Source: Planctomycetota bacterium
Lineage (GTDB): Bacteria; Planctomycetota; UBA8108; JACQVS01
DNA: 60,629 nucleotides
Direction of reading: 5' to 3'
Assembly: GCA_028280485.1 (NCBI GenBank)
Contig: JANQLS010000095.1
Location: forward strand, 1-60,629
Positions 16,053-23,703 of the stretch are shown piece after piece (position 1 is the stretch's first letter; each line of letters opens with the position of its first letter). A program made the position numbers and the translations under genes. The notes under the pieces were generated by a model. The model was not told the origin of the DNA. It worked only from the letters and a program-made list of their open reading frames with translations, and made no database searches.

Positions 16053-18272
16053 ATGAATCACTCCCACCTCTCAAAGTTTCTTCAATTAGGAACTTCGCTT
16101 CTCTTCATTTTCCTTCTCGCCGCTTCTTTGTCATCCCAAGAACGAACGGTTGTCGATTTCGATTCTCCTGTTCGTTGGATCATCCCTGATGAAGGATCCA
16201 ATTTGGAAGATGAATGGAAGGATACGGGCTTCGATGATTCCGAATGGAATGAGGGAACGTTCGCAATCGGTTACAACGCGGGGGGAATGATTCGAACCGA
16301 AGTTCCTGAAGGGACTACAGTTATTTTTGTTCGAAGAACATTTGAACTCGATACCCTTGCCGATATCGATTCTGTTTCCTTTGCGGTCGACTACGATGAT
16401 GGCTACGCTGCTTGGTTAAATGGGAATCTGATCTCGCTCGCTAATGTGGATTCTGAAAACCCGTCTTGGGACCATTTGGCCTCCGCTAATCATGAATCTT
16501 CAAATGACTCCGTGCCCGACTTCGATGATGCCGAGGATATCAGTCAGCAGGCCCTACCTCTCCTTCAGGTGGGGGAAAATGTTTTAGCTGTTGCTGTCTA
16601 TAACGATGCCGAAGATTCCAGCGATCTCGCCATCGCCGCCAATCTCACTTTCAATCCTCCCAGGCCAGTCGAAGGAACAGAGCTTTGTGGGGAATACGAA
16701 GAAGTCGTTACTTTAACACTCCAAGAGAGTCCCTACACGGCTTCTTGCGATGTCACGTTCCATCCTACTTCTGTTCTAAATATAGAAGCGGGAGTTCAAA
16801 TCTTCTCGAGTGATGGAGTCGATATCGTGATCCAGGGGGAGGTGAATATGTTGGGAGGGGAAGAACATCCGATTCTCTTTAAAGGAAATCTCAGTGAATG
16901 GGATGGAGTCACCATCGACTACTCTGACCTTGAGGAAACGGTTCGTTCCGTCATTCGACATGTGACCTTTGATGGGGGTGAAGATCTTTTGAAGGTTGAA
17001 TCGACGGGAGATTCAAATGTGCTCGTCGAAAACTGTATATTCGATAATTGGAGCCATTTAGCTCTCGATTGGGATGATTGCCCCCAACTGACGATTCGGG
17101 GATGTGAATTTGGCTTAAACACGCCCGTTGGCGAACGCGACCAAGAAACGATCAAAGGCAAGAATGGCGGAGCAATCGTTGAGCATTGCACCTTCGGGCG
17201 GCGAGAAGGATACAACGATGTTTTCGATCTCAGTGATACATCCTGGGAGGAGACCGTCCCGGTCGTTCGTTACAACACTTTCTTAGGTGGAGAAGACGAT
17301 GCTATCGACCTCGATAGTTGTGATGGATTCGTCATCGGCAACTTAATTATGAATTTCCATCCCGTTGAGGGAGGCTCATCGAGAGCCAATGGGGGCGGTT
17401 TGACTGGAGAAGATTCTGCGGTCGTTGGAATCGGTAACGTGATTGTGAACTGCTACCACGGCGTGGGCTATAAAAACGATGCTCAACCGCTTCTCATCGG
17501 AAATCTGGTTTACGGTTGCCACGTGGGTTATACCTTCTATCAAGATGAGTGCGATGAGCCGAATCCTCATGCCGTCATGATCAACAATATCGCTTGGAAC
17601 AATCGCCACTGGGAGACGGGTGAAGATCAAAACATCCTTCTTCACGGAGCTTGGTGGGATGACTACTGTGAAACTGTTGATCCACCACAAGCGACAGCAG
17701 AAGTTTCTTATTCCCTGATCGAAGGTGGCTGGGAAGGTGAAGGCAATCTCGATGCTGACCCTCGCTTCGTCGACCCTGAAAATTTAAATTTCACCTTAGG
17801 TCTCGACTCACCAGCGCTCGACGCAGCCTTCAGTGGTGAGATTGAATACGAACACGTTTCGATCGAAGACCTGGCGAGCTTGATTGAAACGGACATCGAG
17901 GGTCGAATCAGAATCGATTTAGATTGTGCCGACAACCAGGGCGCTGGCCCGATTTCCTATATGGACATCGGACCCTTTGAATCGCAAGCTTGCGAAAGTA
18001 TCATCCCCCGCTTTCTTCGGGGAGATTCGAATGGGGATGGTCATTTAAATCTGGGTGATCCCATAGATATCTTGGTCTCCCTCTTTATCGGGGGAGGGCC
18101 TCACGATTGTGAGGATGCTCAAGATGTGGATGACGATGGTATCTTAAACCTTACCGACCCCATCGTGCTTTTGGACTACCTCTTTTTAGGAGGAGTTGTT
18201 CCGCCAGCTCCCTTCCCGAGCAAGGGTGGGGATCCCACTGAAGATGAGCTAAGCTCTTGCTTGAGAAGCTAA
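16053..18272 (+). CDS. Secreted right-handed beta-helix protein with C-terminal dockerin-like module
   Basis: The 739-residue protein starts with a signal peptide (1 to about 29). Residues ~30-205 form a galactose-binding-like domain of the planctomycete type (WNEGTFAIGYNAGG, VFVRRTFEL, VLAVAVYND). Residues ~215-600 are parallel beta-helix, with recurrent VIGNLIMN and VRYNTFLGGEDD turns, as in polysaccharide lyases and related carbohydrate-active proteins. Residues ~650-735 are a dockerin-like pair of calcium loops (GDSNGDGHLNLGDPIDIL and DVDDDGILNLTDPIVLL). No lyase catalytic set could be assigned. The dockerin may anchor the protein, but no cohesin is seen here. Confidence 0.8.
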   Translation: MNHSHLSKFLQLGTSLLFIFLLAASLSSQERTVVDFDSPVRWIIPDEGSNLEDEWKDTGFDDSEWNEGTFAIGYNAGGMIRTEVPEGTTVIFVRRTFELDTLADIDSVSFAVDYDDGYAAWLNGNLISLANVDSENPSWDHLASANHESSNDSVPDFDDAEDISQQALPLLQVGENVLAVAVYNDAEDSSDLAIAANLTFNPPRPVEGTELCGEYEEVVTLTLQESPYTASCDVTFHPTSVLNIEAGVQIFSSDGVDIVIQGEVNMLGGEEHPILFKGNLSEWDGVTIDYSDLEETVRSVIRHVTFDGGEDLLKVESTGDSNVLVENCIFDNWSHLALDWDDCPQLTIRGCEFGLNTPVGERDQETIKGKNGGAIVEHCTFGRREGYNDVFDLSDTSWEETVPVVRYNTFLGGEDDAIDLDSCDGFVIGNLIMNFHPVEGGSSRANGGGLTGEDSAVVGIGNVIVNCYHGVGYKNDAQPLLIGNLVYGCHVGYTFYQDECDEPNPHAVMINNIAWNNRHWETGEDQNILLHGAWWDDYCETVDPPQATAEVSYSLIEGGWEGEGNLDADPRFVDPENLNFTLGLDSPALDAAFSGEIEYEHVSIEDLASLIETDIEGRIRIDLDCADNQGAGPISYMDIGPFESQACESIIPRFLRGDSNGDGHLNLGDPIDILVSLFIGGGPHDCEDAQDVDDDGILNLTDPIVLLDYLFLGGVVPPAPFPSKGGDPTEDELSSCLRS

Positions 18273-18588
18273 AACCCAGGAGATTTCCTCGATTTCCTCT
18301 TTATATTCCCAATTCCCCCCTCATTCTTGGGAAATTAGCCAAGCTCTAGTTCCCTTTCTAAGCAAAATTAGGTAAAACGAACCTCCTATGTGCTCGGTAG
18401 AGCATGTCGCCTATTTTGCGATTATCTGTAGGGGCGTCCCTTGTGGGCGCCCGTTTCCCTGAAGAGCTTTTAGCTTATTGAAATTTAATTTTCCTTTAAG
18501 GGAATTGGACAGGGGCAAGCCCTGCCCCTACAGGCGAGATTGGTTACGTCTAATTTTTAATTCATACTTCGCTTGAAAGGTTCTCCCC
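18273..18588. other. 316-bp spacer carrying a three-stem element
   Basis: No gene is seen. The first ~150 bases have no clear structure, and the rest is dominated by the repeat at 18426-18534. The ribosome binding site of the Mrp-type gene may be AAGG at about 18577-18580. Confidence 0.6.
18426..18534. repeat. Three-stem long-range element (GTAGGGGC family)
   Basis: The outer arms CTGTAGGGGC (18426-18435) and GCCCCTACAG (18524-18533) are perfect complements. The left internal hairpin is GGGCGTCCC / GGGCGCCC around TTGT. The right internal hairpin is CAGGG / CCCTG around GCAAG. About 55 bases of variable sequence join the two halves. The loops CTTGT and GCAAG are complementary to each other. 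Confidence 0.85.
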
Positions 18589-19713
18589 ATGTTTGGGAAA
18601 AAGAAGTTATCCGAAGAAGTCGTTCTCGATGTTCTCCGCACCGTCGAAGACCCAGACCTCCACAAAGACATCGTCGAATTGGGTTTTGTCAAAGATCTCA
18701 AGATCTCGGGCGACACCGTCAGTTTCAAAGTGGAGCTCACGACCCCAGCATGTCCCGTTAAGGATCAACTCAAAGCTGAGTGTGAAAACAAGGTGAGTCA
18801 ACTTCCCGGTGTAGAAAAAGTTGAAGTTGAAATGACCGCCCAAGTCAGGGGACGAGATCTTCCTCCGGGTGGATTGCTTCCTGGAGTTAAAAACATCCTC
18901 GCCGTAGCGAGTGGTAAGGGTGGGGTCGGAAAATCGACTACGGCCATCAACTTGGCTTTAGCATTAAAGAATACCGGGGCTAAGGTCGGTCTTTTAGATG
19001 CGGATGTCTACGGCCCGAGTATGGCGATGATGTTCGGTCTAGAAGGGCAGCCCGAAGTGACTCCCGAACGAAAAATTAAACCCCTTGAAGGTTACGGCGT
19101 GAAAGTTCTCTCGATGGGATTTTTAGCCGATGAGAGTCGACCCGTTATTTGGAGAGGACCGATGGTTCACGGCCTTCTTCAACAATTCTTAAAAGATGGG
19201 GACTGGGGAGAACTCGATTATCTCGTTATCGATTTGCCTCCCGGAACAGGAGACGCTCAACTTTCGATCTCACAATTGATCCCTATTACCGGTGCCGCGA
19301 TTGTGACCACCCCTCAAGATATCAGCCTGCTCGATGCTCGTAAGGGATTGAAAACCTTCTTTACTTTGAAGGTGCCTGTCATTGGCATCATCGAAAATAT
19401 GAGTTACTTCATCTGTGATAACTGTGGTACTCGACATGAAATCTTCAGGCACGGTGGAGGAAAGAAGGCCGCAGGTGAGTTGGAAGTTCCCTTCTTAGGA
19501 GAAATCCCCTTAGATCCATCTATTGTTATGGGTGGAGACGAAGGCACTCCAATCGTCCACGAGAAGCCAGATTCTCCAGTGACGAAAGCTTACTCTGATG
19601 TGGCCGGGCAAATTGCCGCTCAACTGAGCATCATCCAAGCCGGGGGTGGCCCCGGAGGACAGCCCGGTTCTGGCGCGAAACCCATAATGCCTGAGCCCTT
19701 AGATTGGAAATAA
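18589..19713 (+). CDS. Mrp/ApbC-type P-loop ATPase with N-terminal DUF59 (MIP18-like) domain
   Basis: The 374-residue cytoplasmic protein has an N-terminal DUF59 domain (about 5-85) with the conserved TTPACP (51-56). The ATPase part has a deviant Walker A, SGKGGVGKST (108-117), followed by LLDADVYGPS and DLPPGTGD. Near the C-terminus CDNCG provides the CxxC that bridges an iron-sulfur cluster between subunits in Mrp/NBP35 proteins. The family carries and delivers Fe-S clusters. Length and order are usual. It is followed 68 bp later by an oxidoreductase gene with its own Shine-Dalgarno. Confidence 0.92.
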   Translation: MFGKKKLSEEVVLDVLRTVEDPDLHKDIVELGFVKDLKISGDTVSFKVELTTPACPVKDQLKAECENKVSQLPGVEKVEVEMTAQVRGRDLPPGGLLPGVKNILAVASGKGGVGKSTTAINLALALKNTGAKVGLLDADVYGPSMAMMFGLEGQPEVTPERKIKPLEGYGVKVLSMGFLADESRPVIWRGPMVHGLLQQFLKDGDWGELDYLVIDLPPGTGDAQLSISQLIPITGAAIVTTPQDISLLDARKGLKTFFTLKVPVIGIIENMSYFICDNCGTRHEIFRHGGGKKAAGELEVPFLGEIPLDPSIVMGGDEGTPIVHEKPDSPVTKAYSDVAGQIAAQLSIIQAGGGPGGQPGSGAKPIMPEPLDWK

Positions 19714-19781
19714 TCCCTCCCCAATCTTTGATCGAGACTCACTTCCACTCAACACTACATTCATTTCTTTAGGAGACAGTT

Positions 19782-20837
19782 ATGGCATCAGACAAACTTC
19801 GAATTGGTTTAGTCGGCTGTGGCATGATCAGTGAATTTCAAACTCGAGCCATCGAACAACTGCCCAATGCCGAGGTGGCCGGATATTACGATAATGTTCC
19901 CGAACGAGCCCAAGCTCGAGCTGAAGAGTTTGGCGCGAAGTTCTATGAGAAGTACGAAGATATGCTGGGTGATCCCGATGTTCACGCCGTTTCTATTTGT
20001 ACTCCTTCAGGAGTTCACATGGAGCCTGCTATCGAAGCGGCTAAAGCCGGTAAGCACGTCATGGTCGAAAAACCCGTCGAAGTTACTTCTGAACGTTGCG
20101 ATGCCATCATCTCCGCTTGTCGAGAAGCTGGAGTCACTTTAGGCGCCATTTTCCCTCGCCGCTTTCTTGAAAGCAGTTTGGCGTTGAAATCTGCGATCGA
20201 CCAAGGGCGTTTTGATACCCTGGTTCACGCCGATGTCACAATCAAATGGTTTCGAAGCCAAGAGTACTACGATCAAGGGGGCTGGAGAGGCACTTGGAAG
20301 CTCGACGGTGGTGGTGCGCTGATGAATCAAGGGATTCACGGAATCGATATGCTTCAGTGGTTGATGGGAGGCATCGAAAGCGTGGCTGCTTTTACCGATA
20401 CTTTGGCTCACACGGGAATCGAAGTTGAAGATGTGGCTTCAGCCGCCGTTCGATTCAATAACGGGGCCTTAGGAAATATCGCCGGAACGACGGGGGCATG
20501 GCCCGGTACCAAAATTCGCATCGAAGTTTGTGGCACTGGTGGTCACGTGGTTCTCGAAGATGAAGTCATCCACATTTGGAACTTTAAAGAAGAACACGAC
20601 GAAGACGTTAAAATTCGCGATGAGCTCGGCCCTCGTGAAGGGCTTTCTGGCGGTGGAGCTGCCGATCCCAAAGCCATCGACTTCGAAGGGCACCGCCGTA
20701 ACTTTGAAGACTTCGTCAACTCCATCTTAACTGGAGAAGTGCCACGAGTCGACGGCGCACAAGGTCGACACGCTGTGGCTGCGATCACCTCGATTTACAA
20801 ATCGGCCCAAGAAAAAACAATTGTGAAAGTGGAGTAG
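19782..20837 (+). CDS. Gfo/Idh/MocA family NAD(P)-dependent oxidoreductase
   Basis: The 351-residue protein has an N-terminal Rossmann fold (RIGLVGCGMIS, residues 6-16), the VSICTPSGVHMEPA nucleotide-proximal segment and the EKPVEV catalytic-lysine motif (about 95-100). A C-terminal GFO/IDH/MocA alpha/beta domain with GGALMNQGIHGIDMLQWLMG follows. There is no Tat or Sec leader, so it acts in the cytoplasm, unlike many planctomycete relatives. The family oxidises or reduces sugars and inositols, and the substrate is unknown. AGGAGA lies 8 bp before the ATG. The stop codon is followed directly by TAGTAGGCTCGC, a short palindrome. Confidence 0.9.
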   Translation: MASDKLRIGLVGCGMISEFQTRAIEQLPNAEVAGYYDNVPERAQARAEEFGAKFYEKYEDMLGDPDVHAVSICTPSGVHMEPAIEAAKAGKHVMVEKPVEVTSERCDAIISACREAGVTLGAIFPRRFLESSLALKSAIDQGRFDTLVHADVTIKWFRSQEYYDQGGWRGTWKLDGGGALMNQGIHGIDMLQWLMGGIESVAAFTDTLAHTGIEVEDVASAAVRFNNGALGNIAGTTGAWPGTKIRIEVCGTGGHVVLEDEVIHIWNFKEEHDEDVKIRDELGPREGLSGGGAADPKAIDFEGHRRNFEDFVNSILTGEVPRVDGAQGRHAVAAITSIYKSAQEKTIVKVE

Positions 20838-20841
20838 TAGT

Positions 20842-20867
20842 AGGCTCGCTCCGCGAGTCGTACTTTT
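20842..20867 (+). terminator. Possible weak terminator after the oxidoreductase gene
   Basis: GGCTCGC and GCGAGTC pair with one mismatch around a TCC loop, followed by GTAC and five T. A perfect version without the T run is at 32775-32791, so this may be a dispersed palindrome that also works as a terminator. Confidence 0.4.
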
Positions 20868-20887
20868 TAAAAATTCCCAATTCTCTA

Positions 20888-21049
20888 TTTCAAGCGCGAA
20901 GCTTAAGCGAGTGCCTCAATTGATATCTATGGGCAGGGTGCTGTAGATTTTGAAACAATTCAATAGAGCCGCTTGCGCTACGCCTTAATCGATTTGGTCT
21001 TTTTGAGTTGGTTATCGACCTGACCCTCGTTGACACTTCGGGCTTGAAA
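20888..21049. repeat. Long inverted repeat, AAGCCCGAAGCG family (copy 3)
   Basis: TTTCAAGCGCGAAG at 20888-20901 pairs with CTTCGGGCTTGAAA at 21036-21049 with one mismatch. The internal sequence is less clearly paired than in the copy at 10828. Confidence 0.7.
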
Positions 21050-21137
21050 TAAACCCTCGATTGATCCCAAATCAACGATTAGGTTGGATGTCACTCTAGG
21101 TTTATTCGACTCAGCCGACTACTTTGACGAACAATTT

Positions 21138-21246
21138 CTGTAGGGGCGTCCCTTGTGGGCGCCCTTTTCCTTGAACGCAATTTTAGTTTTGTAAATCAGT
21201 TATGCCTTTCAGGGATTAGGCAGGGGCAAGCCCTGCCCCTACAGGG
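21138..21246. repeat. Three-stem long-range element (GTAGGGGC family)
   Basis: This is nearly identical in its ends to the copy at 18426. The outer arms are CTGTAGGGGC (21138-21147) and GCCCCTACAG (21235-21244), with internal hairpins around TTGT and GCAAG. The joining segment differs from the 18426 copy, so only the structured ends are conserved. Confidence 0.85.
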
Positions 21247-21389
21247 TGATGACGTAATTTGAAGATTGTTAATATTTCTCTCTTTGAAAACCTTCCCTGT
21301 CGTTTTCCGATCCCTCTCTCTGTTAAACTGTAAGCTTCAAAAAATATCCCAGAGTAATCAACTCCCTGACTCAAAATCTGGAGCTATAA

Positions 21390-23609
21390 ATGTTCTTCCG
21401 ATTGTTCCTTATCTTAACGTTCATCTCCTGTGTCTTCATTAACTCCACAACCGCCGAATCTAAACCCAACATCGTTCTCTTCCTCGTTGACGACATGGGT
21501 TGGCAAGACACTTCCGTTCCTTTTCATTCGCAAGCGACACTTTTTAATAAACACTATCGCACTCCCGGAATGGAACGCTTGGCGAAGCAAGGCATCAAAT
21601 TCTCACAGGCTTACTCTGCTTCGGTGTGCTCTCCCACTCGAACTTCGATTTTGATCGGGCAAAACCCGGTTCGGCATCACGTGACGAATTGGACGCTCTA
21701 TCCAAATAAGGATCAATCGCGAAAATCGAAAGTCGTGAACGCTCCTCGCTCTTGGCGAAAAGAAGGAGCGCAGCCTTGGGATGTAACATTGCCTTCATTG
21801 TTGAAGGAAGCTGGGTACCGAACAATCCACGCAGGTAAAGCGCACTTCGGTGCCTACGACACTCCCGGTTCCGATCCTCGTAATTTGGGTTTTGATGTCA
21901 ACATCGCCGGTCACGCGGCTGGGGGGCCTGGGCATTTTCACGGCGAGAAGAATTACGGAAACAAAGAAAAGGGTGGTCACACGCGACCGTGGGGAGTTCC
22001 CGGTCTTGAAAAGTATCACGGTACGGATACCCACTTAACCGATGCTACGACGATTGAAGCGTTAAAAGAAGTTGAACGTTCGGTTGAGATGAAGAAGCCC
22101 TTTTATCTTTATCTCGCTCATTACGCCGTTCACGCTCCCATTCAAGAGCATCGGCCTTACGTCGATAACTATCGGGGGAAGAAGTATCCCGGGACGAATG
22201 TAGCTATCGATGAAACAGAAGCTCGTTACGCTTCGATGGTCGAAGGGATGGATGCGAGTTTAGTTGCTCTGCAGAAGAAGTTAGACGACTTGAGGATAGC
22301 TAAGAATACTTTGATCATCTTCACCTCCGATAATGGTGGGCTCACCGCCCATGCGAGGGGTAATAGCCCGAGAACCACAGGACGTGATTCACACAACTAT
22401 CCTCTACGTGAAGGTAAGGGCTCCTGCTATGAAGGCGGGACTCGAGTGCCGTTCTTGATGTCATGGGCTGAAATAGATGCTGAAAACAAATTTCAAAAGG
22501 CTCTGCCCATTCAGGCGGGGAGTCATTCTCAAGCCACGATCATCTGTGAAGATCTCTTTCCGAGCATCCTGAGTTGGGCGGGAACTTCTGCTCCTAAAGG
22601 TCATAAGATCGATGGTCGGGATATCACTTCATGGGTACTGGACGCTAAGAAAGCGGCTGACCCCAATCACGCACTTTTATTTCACTACCCACATGTTTGG
22701 GGGCCTCGTAGAGGGGGGTATCAACCTCACAGTGCGATTCGTTTAGGAGATTGGAAAGCCATTCACTTTTACCAAAGTGGAACTTGGGAGCTTTACAACC
22801 TCGCCAATGACATCGGTGAGAGAACCAACCTCGCCGAGAAGCATCCTGAAAAGCTCGAAGCCCTCGCTCGCAGAATGAAAGCGAAGTTTGACACGATGGG
22901 CGCTCAGTATCCCATCGATAGCACTACCCAAAAAGATGTTTCCCCGAAATGGCCTCAGCCTCCAAAGAACTTAGTTATCGATGGTAAAGGTCCCGGTTGG
23001 GTTGAATTGAAATTAGAAGATTTCATCAATGTCAATTGTGACAAAGACACGTGGTCGACGAAAAATGGAATCATACACGCCACGGGAAAACCCATCGGTG
23101 TCATCCGAAGTAAAGAACAGATCAAAAACTTAGAACTGGTCGTCGAGTGGAGGCATTTGAAGAAAGCTGGTAATTCAGGTGTATTCCTCTGGGCGAGTCC
23201 ACAGTCGATCAAAAATTTAGAGATGGGTAGAGGGCGTTTACCTCACGGTATTGAAGTTCAAGTTTTAGATTTGGGTTACGCTGAGTTCTATGAAAAGCGC
23301 TACAAAAAGAAAGCCGATTGGTTCACCTCTCATGGCGATGTGTTCCCCACGGGCCCGGCGAAAATGAAGCCCTTTCCTCCCGTTGCTCCCAACGGTAAGC
23401 GAAGCTTCCCCTCTAAAAACCTCACCAAAGGAGTGGGGCAATGGAATCACTACTACATTCGCGCCATCGATGGCGAAGTTCGACTCTGGGTTAACGGCGA
23501 AGAAGTTTCAGGCGGAACCGATTGCCAGCCTGCTAATGGCTATCTCTGTTTAGAGTCGGAGGGTTCTCCGGTGGAGTTTAGGAATCTTCGGATTCGTAAG
23601 CTTCCTTGA
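21390..23609 (+). CDS. Secreted sulfatase with C-terminal DUF1080 domain
   Basis: The 739-residue protein has a signal peptide (1 to about 22), then a type I sulfatase domain (about 25-480). It carries LVDDMGWQD (metal-binding Asp pair) and the sulfatase signature CSPTR at residues 80-84, where Cys80 would be converted to formylglycine. IFTSDNGG supplies further metal ligands. Residues ~530-739 are a DUF1080 domain (3-keto-disaccharide hydrolase, jelly-roll), including GNSGVFLWAS and LPHGIEVQVLD. It probably removes sulfate from algal or animal polysaccharides while the DUF1080 part binds or cleaves sugar. A formylglycine-generating partner is not in the window. Confidence 0.9.
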   Translation: MFFRLFLILTFISCVFINSTTAESKPNIVLFLVDDMGWQDTSVPFHSQATLFNKHYRTPGMERLAKQGIKFSQAYSASVCSPTRTSILIGQNPVRHHVTNWTLYPNKDQSRKSKVVNAPRSWRKEGAQPWDVTLPSLLKEAGYRTIHAGKAHFGAYDTPGSDPRNLGFDVNIAGHAAGGPGHFHGEKNYGNKEKGGHTRPWGVPGLEKYHGTDTHLTDATTIEALKEVERSVEMKKPFYLYLAHYAVHAPIQEHRPYVDNYRGKKYPGTNVAIDETEARYASMVEGMDASLVALQKKLDDLRIAKNTLIIFTSDNGGLTAHARGNSPRTTGRDSHNYPLREGKGSCYEGGTRVPFLMSWAEIDAENKFQKALPIQAGSHSQATIICEDLFPSILSWAGTSAPKGHKIDGRDITSWVLDAKKAADPNHALLFHYPHVWGPRRGGYQPHSAIRLGDWKAIHFYQSGTWELYNLANDIGERTNLAEKHPEKLEALARRMKAKFDTMGAQYPIDSTTQKDVSPKWPQPPKNLVIDGKGPGWVELKLEDFINVNCDKDTWSTKNGIIHATGKPIGVIRSKEQIKNLELVVEWRHLKKAGNSGVFLWASPQSIKNLEMGRGRLPHGIEVQVLDLGYAEFYEKRYKKKADWFTSHGDVFPTGPAKMKPFPPVAPNGKRSFPSKNLTKGVGQWNHYYIRAIDGEVRLWVNGEEVSGGTDCQPANGYLCLESEGSPVEFRNLRIRKLP

Positions 23610-23621
23610 TAAGTCGATCTT

Positions 23622-23686
23622 GTAGCCGAATTCGAAAGAATTTGGCCTGCAAAATAAAAAATCCAAACTCTTACGAGTTCGGCTAC
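23622..23686. terminator. Inverted palindrome pair between convergent genes, likely bidirectional terminator
   Basis: The left unit at 23622-23646 (GTAGCCGAATTC ... GAATTTGGCC) and the right unit at 23663-23686 (CCAAACTC ... GAGTTCGGCTAC) are inverted relative to each other. They sit between the sulfatase stop (23609) and the kinase stop on the other strand (23704). The long stem they can form would suit termination from both sides, although no strong T run follows. Confidence 0.55.
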
Positions 23687-23703
23687 GAACGCACTTTGAT
23701 GCG

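Larger units (their letters stand above)
20838..21389. other. 552-bp spacer with three palindromic elements, no gene
   Basis: No gene is supported. The spacer holds the GCTCGC/GCGAGT hairpin followed by T5 (20842-20867), an AAGCCCGAAGCG-family inverted repeat (20888-21049) and a three-stem element (21138-21246). The final ~140 bases before the sulfatase are AT-rich and presumably hold its promoter. Confidence 0.7.
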
